Below, piece after piece: positions 20,663 to 30,228 of a stretch of 45,000 nt of DNA. A model generated the notes under the pieces. It was given only the letters and a program-made list of their open reading frames with translations. It was not told where the DNA came from and did not search any database. Position numbers and translations under genes: made by a program. Position 1 is the first letter of the stretch. Every line of letters begins with the position of its first letter. The stretch comes from Conus ventricosus (lineage: Eukaryota > Mollusca > Gastropoda > Neogastropoda > Conidae), in assembly GCA_018398815.1 (NCBI GenBank), contig CM031601.1:13331074-13376073 (forward strand), written 5' to 3'.

Positions 20663-20837
20663 CGTTCCTGACCCACCTGGATGTGCTGCATTCTCCAGTG
20701 CACTGTCTTTGGGGAGTGTTTCCTAGTCTGTGTGTCACAGTCTTCCAGTCGGTGTTGTATTCTCTATTTCACAGCGTTTCATGGTGTAGTCTGTTCCCTC
20801 AATCACGGTCTTCCGGTGTTCTTTCTGTTCTGTGTCA

Positions 20838-21452
20838 GTTTCAGAGTGTTCCATTCTGTGTTCTATTCAAGGTTTCATTTCAGAGTGTTCCATTCTGTGT
20901 TCTATTCAAGGTTTCATTTCAGAGTGTTCCATTCTGTGTTCTATTCAAGGTTTCATTTCAGAGTGTTCCATTCTGTGTTCTATTCAAGGTTTCATTTCAG
21001 AGTGTTCCATTCTGTGTTCTATTCAAGGTTTCATTTCAGAGTGTTCCATTCTGTGTTCTATTCAAGGTTTCATTTCAGCGTGTTCCATTCTGTGTTCTAT
21101 TCAAGGTTTCATTTCAGAGTGTTCCATTCTGTGTTCTATTCAAGGTTTCATTTCAGAGTGTTCCATTCTGTGTTCTATTCAAGGTTTCATTTCAGAGTGT
21201 TCCATTCTGTGTTCTATTCAAGTTTCATTTCAGAGTGTTCCATTCTGTGTTCTATTCAAGGTTTCATTTCAGAGTGTTCCATTCTGTGTTCTATTCAAGG
21301 TTTCATTTCAGAGTGTTCCATTCTGTGTTCTAATTCAAGGTTTCATTTCAGAGTGTTCCATTCTGTGTTCTATTCAAGTTTCATTTCAGAGTGTTCCATT
21401 CTGTGTTCTATTCAAGTTTCATTTCAGAGTGTTCCATTCGTGTTCTATTTAA
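20838..21452. repeat. Minisatellite, 39-bp unit, about 16 copies
   Basis: The core CAGAGTGTTCCATTCTGTGT repeats every 39 bp and is nearly identical in most copies. Because 39 is divisible by 3, three + strand frames stay open for 200-300 codons. One-base losses near 21,221 and beyond break the phase in the right part. Confidence 0.97.
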
Positions 21453-21565
21453 GGTCCATTTTACAGTCTGCGAGTGTGTGTCCTCTTCTGTATACCACAT
21501 TATTCCAGTGTGAGTTCCGTTGTTCTTTCGTTTCAGTCTTACCGTGTGCATTCTGGTCTGTGTGC

Positions 21566-21965
21566 TCTTGACAGTCTCTCAGTGTGCAGATTGGGCAATA
21601 TTCCTGTATGCGTTCTGTTCTGTGTCCATTCGCATACTGCAAGTGTTTTGACGGTCTCTCAGTGTGTAGATGTGGCAATATTCCTGTGTGCCTTCTGTTC
21701 TATGTCCATTCACACACTGCAAGTGTTTTGACAGTTTCCCAGTATGTAGATTGGGCAATATTCCTGTGTGCCTTCTGTTCTATGTCCATTCACACACTGC
21801 AAGTGTTTTGACAGTTTCCCAATATGTAGATTGGGCAATATTCCTGTATGCCTTCTGTTCTATGTCCATTCACAGACTGCAGGTGTTTTGACAGTTTCCC
21901 AGTATGTAGATTGGGCAATATTCCTGTATGCCTTCTGTTCTATGTCCATTCACACACTGCAGGTG
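21566..21965. repeat. Minisatellite, about 80-bp unit, 5 copies
   Basis: The core GGGCAATATTCCTGTGTGCC recurs at about 21,590, 21,672, 21,752, 21,832 and 21,912. Each unit looks like two of the ancestral ~40-bp units fused into a higher-order repeat. Confidence 0.93.
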
Positions 21966-22095
21966 TCCACTTCCAAGTGTTCCAAAGTGTTTCTGTTCTC
22001 TGTGCATTTTTGTAGTGTTCTGGTTGTTTTTGTTCTGTTTCACAGTCTTCCTGCATGCAGTCTATTCTCAGTACATTTCACAGTTTTCCAGCATG

Positions 22096-22107
22096 TTTTC
22101 AGTTCTC
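22096..22107. repeat. Target-site duplication, left copy
   Basis: TTTTCAGTTCTC, identical to 25,874-25,885, immediately before the truncated LINE. Confidence 0.88.
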
Positions 22108-22580
22108 CAGTCTCTAAAACCTTCTGTCGTGGCTCTTCAAGAAACTCAACTTCAAAGCCAGAAGACCTTTACTCTTTCTGGCTTTAATATTCTTTCGAAA
22201 CCTGCACAACAATCCACGTTGGGACTGTCGGGCGGTGTTGCCCTTCTCCCACACTTATAAATCTGTCCTGTCTACCTCCCTTCAGGCTCTACTGCCTGTC
22301 ACTCTACCACAAGAGTCACGTACAAACGTTGACTCTTTTCTCTTTCTTCCCGTTTGTCGTCAGGATTTGTCAGTCTGATAGGACTCTACTCCTCGACCTT
22401 TTTGCTGTTGGGGACTTAAACGGTCACAACCCTCTTTGGTACCGGTTCGTCATCCAGAGGTCTGGATTGAGGATGTCCTTGGATTGGCTTTTTTGTGTTG
22501 TAACGACGGATCTGCAACTTACTCCATTCCACATTCTTCGGTTATTTGTCGTTTTGATCCGTCGTTTGTGACCCCTCGTC
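22108..22580 (+). pseudogene. LINE endonuclease domain, truncated and frameshifted
   Basis: The first recognisable residues, KPSVVALQETQL (about 22,117-22,152), are the glutamate motif of APE-type LINE endonucleases. About 260 bp later comes GDLNGHNPLWY (about 22,410-22,442), the GDxN motif. The two lie in different frames with a stop at 22,258-22,260 between them. The domain nicks target DNA to prime reverse transcription. The N-terminal motifs are absent through 5' truncation, and the C-terminal part after about 22,570 is unreadable in one frame. Confidence 0.82.
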
Positions 22581-23024
22581 TGTCCTGACATTGAGAGTGG
22601 ACTTCCTGTCGCATCTCACGAAATGAACATTCCTTCCTTCTACAAACTTATAAAGAACACTGGATCTTCTTCAGACATTTATAAAGAAGAAACTGGATTT
22701 TTCAGCCTGTTTCAGAGTTCCAGGACACTGATTTTTTTCAACCTGATCCAGCTGAATCACGACTCATATGATAATTGCTAACCTGTATTCCAGTGTCTTC
22801 CAATAAACTTCAAATGCCAAATCACCCTGGTTCGATTCAGAATGCCAACAAATTTCCAAAGTTAGAAAACGGGCTCAGCGTCAGGTATACCAACGACCTT
22901 CGGTCCCAACGCTCGAGCCCATCAAAAACTCCGTGCCAAATCGAGACACACTTTTAAAATCAGTAAACGTCGGTCCTGGAGAAGCTTCTGCTCCAGGCTG
23001 ACATCAAAAACTTCTAAGAAAAAA
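22581..23024. other. LINE linker between endonuclease and RT, decayed
   Basis: By position this encodes the poorly conserved stretch between the endonuclease and reverse transcriptase. Stops and frameshifts prevent a continuous reading. Confidence 0.6.
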
Positions 23025-24574
23025 GTGTGGAACATCATTAAGAAAATCAAAGGGAAGAACACCTGTCCCACTGTGAACCATCTCAAGTTTTCGGATTCTT
23101 TAATAACAGAGAAGAAAGCAGTTGCTAATCTGCTTGCTTCTACCATTGAAAAGAATTCCTCCTCTTCTAATAAATCAGCCACTTTTGTCAAAAACAAAGC
23201 CCTAAAAGAAAAATCACCCTGCAACTTTTCATCCGACAACATGGAAGACTACAATCTTCCTTTCACGTTAAACGAGCTGAAATCTGCCTTACTTTCTTGC
23301 AGCGATTCCTCTCCAGGTATAGATGAAATTCATTATCAACTATTGAAACATCTTCCGCAAGAAGGTCTAAACATCCTGTTACAGGTATACAACCATGTGT
23401 GGATTACAGGCTGCTTTCCACCCTCTGCGGAAAGCCCTCATTATTCCCATTCCCCAAACCTGGAAAAGATCTTTCTAATCCATCTAACTACCGTCCCATA
23501 GCTTTGACCAGCTGTGTCTGTAAATTGATGGAAAAAATGGTCAATGCTAGGCTCATGTGGAAACTTGAAACCGATGGCCTTTTGGCGAAAGAACAGTGTG
23601 GTTTCCGCAAACATCGTAGTACAGTTGACCATTTGATTCGTCTGGAATCTACACTTAGGAACGCTTTTTTAAACAGACAGCATGCAGTGGCAATTTTCTT
23701 TGACTTGGAGAAGGCCACGATACCACCTGGAAGTCGGGGATACTCCATGATCTCCACGATCTGGGTTTTCGGGGTCATCTTCCGCTTTTTATTCAAAATT
23801 TTTTGGCAGAACGACAGTTTCAGGTCTGGGTTGGCACCACTCTCTCTGATGTCCACAGCAGGAGTTGGGTGTTCCACAGGGAGCATATTATCTCCTGCCC
23901 TCTTTAGTATTAAGATCAACAACATTGTTCAATCAGTTCAGCAGGGTTCAGACTGCTCATTGTTTGTGGATTATTGCTGTCTACGCAACTGGAAGCCTGT
24001 ACCCGAGTGTCCAGCGCAGGCTCCAGCTTTGCGTAGATAAAATCCATCAGTGGGCGGATGAAAACGGTTTCAACCTTTTCTGCTACAAAAACCCAGTGTA
24101 TTCACTTCCATAATTTCCGTCAGTTTTTTCCAGATCCTGAACTTCACGTCGGAAATCTCCCATTCCAGCTGTTAAAGAGGCCAAATTTCTGGAGTCATTT
24201 TTGACCAAAAACTTAACATTCTCAGCCATATTAAAAATCTCAAAACTGCTTGCCAAAAGGCACTGAATATTCTGCGGGTCGTAGCACACACCGACTGGGG
24301 CGCTGATAAGAAAACTTTGTTGCACCTCTACAGAGCCCTGGGTCCGTTCTAAACTGGACTTACGGTTGTGCTGTGTACGGCTCCGCAAGATCATCTTACC
24401 TCAAACTCTGGACCCTATCCACCATCCAAGGGCTTCGTCTCTGTCTTGGAGCGTTCCGCACCACCCCTGTGTACAGCCTGTACGCAGAGGCAGGTGAACC
24501 TTCACGTCCAATCGCAGCTGAAACTGTCTTGAATTATTACATCCGACTGTTCTCAGAACCGCAGAATCCTGCCT
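23025..24574 (+). pseudogene. LINE reverse transcriptase domain, frameshifted
   Basis: Motifs occur in the expected order across several frames: SSPGIDEIHYQLLK (about 23,311-23,350), PKPGKDLSNPSNYRPIAL (about 23,453-23,506), KEQCGFRKHRSTVDHL, and FFDLEKA with the first catalytic aspartate at 23,702-23,704. Next come GVPQG (about 23,868-23,882) and LFVD at the site of the normally double aspartate (about 23,958-23,972), and then the thumb region with YGSARSSYLK. Right after FFDLEKA the reading shifts frame, the GVPQG box is split from its continuation, and the double aspartate is interrupted. The enzyme would copy LINE RNA at the nicked target; this copy cannot. Confidence 0.88.
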
Positions 24575-25657
24575 ATGACTGTGTTTTTTGACCCTCCGTT
24601 CCAAAGTAAGTTTGAAACAAACCCGAAATGTATTCCGCCGTTTGGGCTTCGTATGCAGCCTCACGTGCGGAATGCAGGTATAGACCTGGGAGTAGTTTCC
24701 GATTTTTCCAAGTTTCCGGATCAACCTCCATGGACCTTTTTCACACCAGAGATTCGTTTTGATCTCGCAGCTTTCCGTAAGGAGTCTACCAGCTCTCTGG
24801 CGTACAAGGCTTTGTATGCCGAGCTCTGTTCCAAATTCCCATCCTATCAAAAAGTTTTCACTGACGGTTCCAAGTCTGAGGATGGAGTGGCCTGTGCAGC
24901 CTACTGCCCTGGGGCTCCTTCTCAGATATTGTTGGAACATATACATTCAGATGCTTCTGTCTATTCTGCTGAACTTACTGCTCTAGTACTGGCTTTGAAG
25001 ATAATCTCCCATTCTTCGAGGAGGGACTTTCTGGTTCTGTCGGATTCGCTGTCAGCTTTGGAGGCCATAGCTGGCCGCAACCTTCAGCATCCAGAACTTT
25101 TACTTTTTTTTGAACTTTTTAGCAAGTTGAAGGCGGACGGTTACAACATTACTCTTGCTTGGGTTCCTGGCCATGTTGGCATCGGCGGGAACGAAATGGT
25201 TGATCGTTTAGCCAAGAACGCCACAAGAGAGAAACTGTCCAACACTTATATCCCCTGCTCAGATGTGAAACCCAAAATTAACGATTATGTGAGAGACCTC
25301 TGGCAGGAGGATTGGAACACACAGACGAATAACAAACTCTTTCAGATCCGTCCAAACCTTAAAGACTTCCTCCCATCTACGTCGGGTGGTCGTAAAGAGG
25401 AAACGGTTCTGTGCCGGCTGCACACCGGCCATTCGTATTTTACCCATTCTTACCTTTTAAAGAGTGAAGAAGCTCCGTGGTGCATTCCATGTCATGCACC
25501 ACTCACAATGAAACATGTTCTTTTAGAGTGTTGGGACTTGCACGATGTGAGACACAAACATTTTACAGCGGAGTCCATGAAGATCCTGTTCAGGGATGTC
25601 CCGCCTGACGTGATCCTTGGGTTTTTGAGAGAAATTAACATTTTTCATCTGATTTGA
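24575..25657 (+). pseudogene. LINE RNase H domain and CCHC knuckle, intact frame
   Basis: One continuous frame of 360 residues forms the C-terminal third of the LINE polyprotein; the methionine used here is internal and not a true start. RNase H spans about residues 92-215, with all four acidic residues visible: D97 in VFTDGSK, E133 in SAELTALVLAL, D157 in LSDSLSALEA and D210 in GIGGNEMVDRLAK, the last following WVPGH. The domain removes template RNA during reverse transcription. A C-x2-C-x7-H-x4-C knuckle follows at C303, C306, H314 and C319, within GHSYFTHSYLL...CIPCHAPL. The frame ends at TGA 25,655-25,657. It is the best preserved part of the element, as expected for a 5'-truncated insertion. 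Confidence 0.9.
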
Positions 25658-25732
25658 GATTTTACGGAAGAAGGATTTTTAACAAAGTTTCTGGTTCGTT
25701 TGTAGACGATGTCATTTAACGAGATGTGTGAA

Positions 25733-25780
<48 letters not shown>

Positions 25781-25873
25781 GACTGGTGAGTTGATTTTAA
25801 CGTGGTGACAGCCCTGATGTGGCCCTCTGCGGTCGGCTGGGCTATAAGCAACATTATCTTATCTTATCTTATC
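25658..25873 (+). other. LINE 3' untranslated tail
   Basis: After the stop codon come about 75 bp of unique sequence, a T42 run (25,735-25,776), and a 3' segment with GTGACAGCCCTGATGTGGCC and TGCGGTCGGCTGGGCTATAA. The element then ends in (ATCTT)n. The segment at 25,805-25,850 resembles sequences elsewhere in the window (32,404-32,470, 32,855-32,925, 39,434-39,477), which suggests a tail recognised by the LINE machinery and shared with other retroposons. Confidence 0.75.
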
Positions 25874-25885
25874 TTTTCAGTTCTC
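25874..25885. repeat. Target-site duplication, right copy
   Basis: TTTTCAGTTCTC, identical to 22,096-22,107, immediately after the (ATCTT)n tail of the LINE. Confidence 0.88.
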
Positions 25886-27062
25886 TGTCCTTTGTATAGC
25901 TCCATTTCAGTCATCCAGTGTGGGTTCTATTCACTGTTTATCAGTCATCCAGTGTGGGTTCTATTCACTGTTCATCAGTCATCCAGTGTGGGTTCTATTC
26001 ACTGTTTATCAGTCATCCAGTGTGGGTTCTATTCACTGTTCATCAGTCATCCAGTGTGGGTTCTATTCACTGTTTATCAGTCATCCAGTGTGGGTTCTAT
26101 TCACTGTTCATCAGTCATCCAGTGTGGGTTCTATTCACTGTTTATCAGTCATCCAGTGTGGGTTCTATTCACTGTTCATCAGTCATCCAGTGTGGGTTCT
26201 ATTCACTGTCCATTTCAGTCGTCCAGTGTGGGTTCTGTTCACTGTTCGTTTCAGTCTTCCTGTTGTGTTCTGTTCACTGTTCATTTCAGTCATCCAGTGT
26301 GGGTTCTATTCACTGTGCATTTCAGTCGTCTAGTGTGGGTTCTGTTCACTGTTCATTCCAGTCGTCCAGTGTGGGTTCTGCTCACTGTTCATTTCAGTCG
26401 TCCAGTGTGGGTTCTGTTCACTGTTCATTTCAGTCGTCCAGTGTGGGTTCTATTCACTGTCCGTTTCAGTCCAGTGTGGGTTCTGTTCACTGTTCATTTC
26501 AGTCGTCCAGTGTGGGTTCTATTCACTGTCCGTTTCAGTCCAGTGTGGGGTCTGTTCACTGTTCATTTCAGTCGTCCAGTGTGGGTTCTATTCACTGTCC
26601 GTTTCAGTCCAGTGTGGGTTCTGTTCACTGTCCATTTCAGTCCAGTGTGGGTTCTGTTCACTGTTCATTTCAGTCCGTCCAGTGTGGGTTCTATTCACTG
26701 TCCATTTCAGTCTTCCTGTTGTGTTCTATTCTTTGACCGTTTAGCAATCGTCCAGTGAAATATGTTCTGCCGATTTCCCAGTCGGCTAGTGTGTGTTCCA
26801 TCAAAAGGTATGTTTGTGTTTGACAGTCTTACAGTTTGTACATTGCTGTTCAGTTTTCTGTTCATTTCACGATGTTCTGGTGTGTTTCGGGCTCTGTCCA
26901 TTTCGCAATCTTCCTCTGTGTGTATTTCCCCGCCAGTTTCTTCAGTCTTCCAGCGTGTGTGCTCTGTTCTCTGTTCATTTCATGGTCTCCTGATCTGTGT
27001 TGTGTTCCCTTTTCCATTCCACACTTTGAAAGTGTTCTCTGTTTACCCCCAAACCTCGTGCA
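25886..27062. repeat. Minisatellite super-cluster, right half
   Basis: Continues the block interrupted by the LINE. A homogenised array at 25,908-26,735 is followed by degenerate units to about 27,062 that keep the CAGT..TCC and TGTTCTGTTC theme at roughly 40-bp spacing. Confidence 0.78.
25908..26735. repeat. Minisatellite, 34-bp then 36-37-bp units
   Basis: The core CATCCAGTGTGGGTTCTATT repeats every 34 bp up to about 26,215, with alternating TTTATCAGT and TTCATCAGT endings that suggest a 68-bp higher-order unit. From there to 26,735 the unit is mostly 36-37 bp with CATTTCAGTCGTCC, and several copies lack the GTC of the CAGTCGTCC part. The long + strand frames here are artefacts. Confidence 0.95.
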
Positions 27063-27757
27063 TTGCGAAACTTAGTTGATACGTCGATGAAGAGGTCATT
27101 TTACGTGCCTTAAAAGACATCCTAAATCAAGAAATTTGTGTTTCCTCATATGTGTAAACAAAATAAAGATGTACTGTTTAATCCCGTTCGGTCGTCCCCA
27201 TTGTTGAAATGAAGTAATCTGTTTGAATTACCGCTCTGTGCAATTTTTCTTTCAAAAATATATAGGCGACATATACATGTACGTATCATGCCAAATGTAG
27301 ATACGGAAGAGTATGAGTTAATCCTTTATGGTGAATCGAGCAGGTCAAGCTGTATTAAAGCAGAAAATAAACATTTATTTGTTTCAACAATAAGAGATTA
27401 GAAAAGAAAAGAAAACAAAAGCTTTACCAAAGACAATGAAAATCTTACCCTGTTACCCAAATGACAGAAAATGAGTGCCAGTCCTGGAAAAAATCTTAAA
27501 TGGGTGCATCAAATTAAAGAAAATGTCGTTCACGTGCCGTAAGAAAATAAGTAGGATACATGACATCAACGGTTACGACGCTGCACGGTTGGGAAAAACT
27601 CTGCCCTGAAACGGGAACTAGCGGTCAAGGAAAGGACCACTGTGGGCGCCGGGAACTAACGGTCAAGGAAAGGACCACTGTGGGCGCAGCGTCTGTCAGA
27701 ACAAGGTCATAGGAAGCAGAACCTTTTCATCCAACCAACAGTTCGAGAGTATGCCTC
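27063..27757. other. Unassigned sequence with a 38-bp duplication
   Basis: AT-rich, with an AATAAA at about 27,161. A tandem pair of 38-bp units containing CGGTCAAGGAAAGGACCACT lies at 27,613-27,687. No gene recognised. The right edge is the Harbinger insertion. Confidence 0.5.
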
Positions 27758-27906
27758 CTGGGCCCGTAGTTATGACGCGGTGGTAGGCTGTCACTGGTGG
27801 TAAGCTTACCACGGTGATAGCTGCCACCGGTGGCACGCTATCACCAGTTGCAACTTATCACTGTATTCTTGGACGCGTACTTCACCTCGGGACAGCTAAC
27901 ACCAAT

Positions 27907-28017
27907 CTATTTAAAGACAGAGGGGAAAATCCGTTTGGGGAGTGTGGGGAAGGGGGTGACGGGGCCAGGCCATCTCGCAACAACATCAGTGAACACCATG
28001 TCTGCATTGCAGACCAC
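27907..28017 (-). pseudogene. Harbinger transposase exon 2, truncated
   Basis: The exon starts after a TTACAG acceptor and continues exon 1 in frame: VVCNADMVFTDVVARWPG is the family block carrying the second catalytic aspartate region. After WPG the expected serine-histidine-aspartate stretch is lost; the reading becomes proline-rich and stops at TAG 27,907-27,909, 36 codons in. The remaining catalytic glutamate and C-terminus have no room before the element end at 27,761, so a deletion plus a frameshift inactivated it. Joining to exon 1 is inferred from phase and splice signals. Confidence 0.82.
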
Positions 28018-28207
28018 CTGTAACATACCACAAGCAAATATGTGTAACACACAAATGCATTGAAACATTTTCTTCATACATAGTTTTTGTCTAACTTTTT
28101 TTTTTACAAACAAAACAAGGTCTTGAGACATGCCCAGTGCATGATTTTATTTTTTAAATATTACTTTATTTTTCTTTCGCGCGCATGAGCACATACACAC
28201 ACTTACA

Positions 28208-28232
28208 CTGTCTCTCTCTCTCACACACACAA

Positions 28233-28294
<62 letters not shown>
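28208..28294. repeat. Microsatellite (CT)n with CA flank
   Basis: Short CT and CA runs followed by a long (CT)n array. Lies in the inferred transposase intron. Confidence 0.95.
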
Positions 28295-28295
<1 letters not shown>

Positions 28296-28537
28296 GCGCA
28301 CAGACTCAATCATGCACACATTCATAAAGATACATGCACATAGCTTTACAGATATACTCATCCATACATGGGTGACACTCTGCAGTTAGGACTAAAATCA
28401 GTCTTTTTAGAAAGGCCTCAGACTCAAATTCAACTTTTGAAAAATTTTAACAATGTAAATACACCTTGCCGGGCCTCAGTTTCTTTAGACTTTTCTAAAA
28501 TTTAGAGTGTCAGCCATACCATATACTCACTCACACT

Positions 28538-28539
<2 letters not shown>

Positions 28540-28594
<55 letters not shown>

Positions 28595-28667
28595 ACACAC
28601 ACATACACACACACACACACACACACATACACACACACAAACACACACACACACACTCACGCGCGCG

Positions 28668-28698
<31 letters not shown>

Positions 28699-28700
28699 GC
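28540..28700. repeat. Microsatellite (CA)n with TACA and GC breaks
   Basis: CA array with several TACACA interruptions and a GCGCGCGC patch near 28,661-28,671. Lies in the inferred intron. Confidence 0.95.
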
Positions 28701-28799
28701 AAACAAACAGTACACAACTACAGCCGCAACTACTAATAACTGAAACCGGCCTGCTTACAAACTACACATGCTTCATAGAATACTATAGAGCTCATACGT

Positions 28800-29270
28800 G
28801 CAAAATTGCAGTGATCACATAATCTTTGAGGCTGCTGCCAAGAAGATCAGCGATGACTATCTCTAGTCTGCTCATTGTTTACTCTGGGAATAGCAGCGTT
28901 CAAAGCACATTTCAAAAGGTTACATTCGAAAAGAATGTGTATTGTTGACAATGGGCATTTGCAGAGACACTGCGTTGTTTTCGCATATTTTTTTCATACA
29001 TTCATTAAGTCGACAACATAAGAGAGAAAAATAAGTGTCTAGGAAAAGAATTACTTGAACAGACAGATACAATTAAACACTGCGGGTTACCTTCTTTCCC
29101 TATGTACCCAACAAATGTTATACGTTTACCTGAAGTAAAGCATGTGTAAATAACAAATCTGATTTAAGAAATCGGTTCAGAACAAGCCTTACAAGAAGCA
29201 GACATGGGGGAATAAAGAACAGATTTAGAATAACACAAAATTATGTTTGAATATAGGACTGGATCAGAAA
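28800..29270 (-). mobile_element. Decayed LINE C-terminal remnant
   Basis: On the minus strand, TTQCLCKCPLSTIHILFEC (28,918-28,972) has the cysteine-histidine spacing of a LINE C-terminal knuckle and is followed by NLLKCAL. About 130 bp upstream, RITFVGYIGKEGN weakly resembles the end of an RNase H domain. Stops and frameshifts abound and no boundaries or target duplication were found. It may be an old 3' fragment inserted in the transposon intron, or chance resemblance. Confidence 0.42.
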
Positions 29271-29346
29271 GTGTAAAAAACAACAACAAACAAACCCCAA
29301 AGCCATTAATACTGCAATTCAATTAATGAAATTAATATAATTAATA

Positions 29347-29398
29347 TAGGTGTATGTGTGTGTGTGTGTGCGCGCGCATTCTTAGAAATAATTGTGTG

Positions 29399-29447
<49 letters not shown>

Positions 29448-29463
29448 TGTGTGTGTGTGTGTA
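29347..29463. repeat. Microsatellite (GT)n
   Basis: GT array interrupted once by a CGCGCGCATTCTTAGAAATA segment. It begins about 30 bp inside the donor end of the inferred intron. The histidine/threonine-rich read-through on the minus strand is intronic. Confidence 0.95.
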
Positions 29464-29493
29464 GGCTACTTGTCTTAACAGTGTTACACTCAC

Positions 29494-30024
29494 CTGCACA
29501 TTGATTGAGTGGTAGTTCTTTCTGTTCACGTATTCATGCTCGTTATCTGGCGGTGCCTGTATTCGAATTTGAGTTCCATCAATGCAGCCCACAACATCAG
29601 GGAAGCCACGCCCTCCGTTTTGATCTCCGGCGAACTTTGCTTTCTGAAGATCAGCTTCACGTTGATTTGGAAAAATAATCCAGTTAGGAACGTGTCGCAG
29701 CAAAGCATTTGTGACGCGCGTCACTGTCTTGCTTGTGCTCTGCGTAACTCCAATTAGCTCTCCACACAAGTCTTGAAACGACCCACTGGCATAGTATCGC
29801 AGGCACAACAACACTTGCAGGATTGGGGTCAGCGAACCTTGTCGATTGGCGAGAACAAGATCATCGTGCACTTCGTCCGTAATCCTTCTGATCTCGTCCC
29901 TTGTAAGTCGAAATTTACAATATACTTCACCGTCATCAAACACTTCAAAAGGATGTGTACGGTCACGAAATATTCTGTTTAATCGCAGATTTCTTCGACG
30001 CCGCCGTCTAACAATGTCTGCCAT
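29494..30024 (-). pseudogene. Harbinger transposase exon 1 (HARBI1-like)
   Basis: Open frame of 177 codons from ATG 30,024, chosen because MADIVRRRRRR begins the family-like basic N-terminus; an in-frame ATG lies 54 bases upstream. A helix-turn-helix region follows (about residues 63-110, with LCLRYYASGSFQDLCGEL and GVTQSTSKTVTRVTNAL). Then comes the first catalytic aspartate, D149, in VVGCIDGTQIRIQAP, and the exon ends with KNYHSINVQ. A strong splice donor, CAG then GTGAGT, follows at 29,493, in phase 0. DDE transposases of this family cut and paste the element by binding its ends. The exon itself is undamaged, but the protein as a whole is broken downstream. Confidence 0.88.
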
Positions 30025-30228
30025 CGTTGCCTTCCCTTCCAAAAACGAGGTTAACACCGGTGGTAAGCGCTGTATCACTCCTCAGTGGGATGGATAACTT
30101 CCCACCAAAATTGCCACCGGTGTTAGGCCTACCACCAGTCTGAGAATACCAAAAAGAAGGAATGTTATCACCGTGACAGCTTGCCACCGTGATAACGGCT
30201 TACCACCGCGTCATAACTACGGGCCCTG

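Larger units (their letters stand above)
19860..22095. repeat. Minisatellite super-cluster, left half
   Basis: The whole block is built from variants of a theme resembling TTTCACAGTCTTCCAGTGTG joined to TGTTCTGTTCTGTGTCCA. Four locally homogenised arrays (47, 32, 39 and about 80 bp) stand out from degenerate copies between them (for example 20,690-20,838 and 21,966-22,095). The block continues after the LINE insertion at 25,886. Long open frames here are artefacts. Confidence 0.8.
22108..25873 (+). mobile_element. 5'-truncated I/Nimb-like LINE with 12-bp TSD
   Basis: A single insertion of about 3.77 kb bounded by the perfect 12-bp duplication TTTTCAGTTCTC. In order it holds part of an apurinic-type endonuclease, reverse transcriptase, RNase H and a C-terminal CCHC knuckle, then a 3' tail with a T42 run and (ATCTT)n repeats ending at the duplication. 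The set EN-RT-RNase H with this knuckle fits the I superclade, Nimb-like. The 5' end is lost just inside the endonuclease, so no promoter or ORF1 remains. Several frameshifts make the copy inactive. It splits a minisatellite cluster, so it is younger than that cluster. Confidence 0.9.
28018..29493 (-). other. Inferred intron of Harbinger transposase
   Basis: 1,476 bp with GTGAGT donor and TTACAG acceptor on the minus strand. Introns at this site are plausible for the family but the length here is inflated by repeats: (CT)n, two CA arrays and a LINE remnant. Confidence 0.7.
27761..30225 (-). mobile_element. Defective PIF/Harbinger DNA transposon
   Basis: The ends are inverted repeats beginning GGCCCGTAGTTATGACGCGG and extending for at least 25 bp (27,761-27,785 and 30,201-30,225). 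The flanking trinucleotide CTG is present on both sides (27,758-27,760 and 30,226-30,228), matching the 3-bp duplications of this superfamily; because GGGCCC is a palindrome the exact cut is uncertain by one base. Subterminal TTACCACGGTGATA-like motifs recur in both orientations. The element encodes a two-exon transposase on the minus strand with the 3' half deleted, and no Myb-like partner gene was found. Microsatellites and a LINE remnant fill its intron. Confidence 0.88.

Noticed and set aside
20278..20738. Minus-strand repeat protein EHTWQEFQTAQN
   Set aside because: Translation of the 32-bp array; phase drifts through all three frames and gives a pseudo-repeat protein.
20681..21571. Open frames of 200-300 codons on the + strand with HFRVFHSVFYSR-type repeats
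   Set aside because: Translation of a 39-bp minisatellite; three frames are open at once because 39 is a multiple of 3. No domain, no codon bias and no start context.
25802..26758. 318-codon + strand frame rich in WVLFTVHFS
   Set aside because: Read-through of the 34/36-37-bp minisatellite beginning in the LINE 3' tail.
29341..29493. Histidine/threonine-rich C-terminus attached to the Harbinger transposase
   Set aside because: A consensus splice donor precedes it and the matching exon 2 continues the family block, so this is intron read-through of a GT array.
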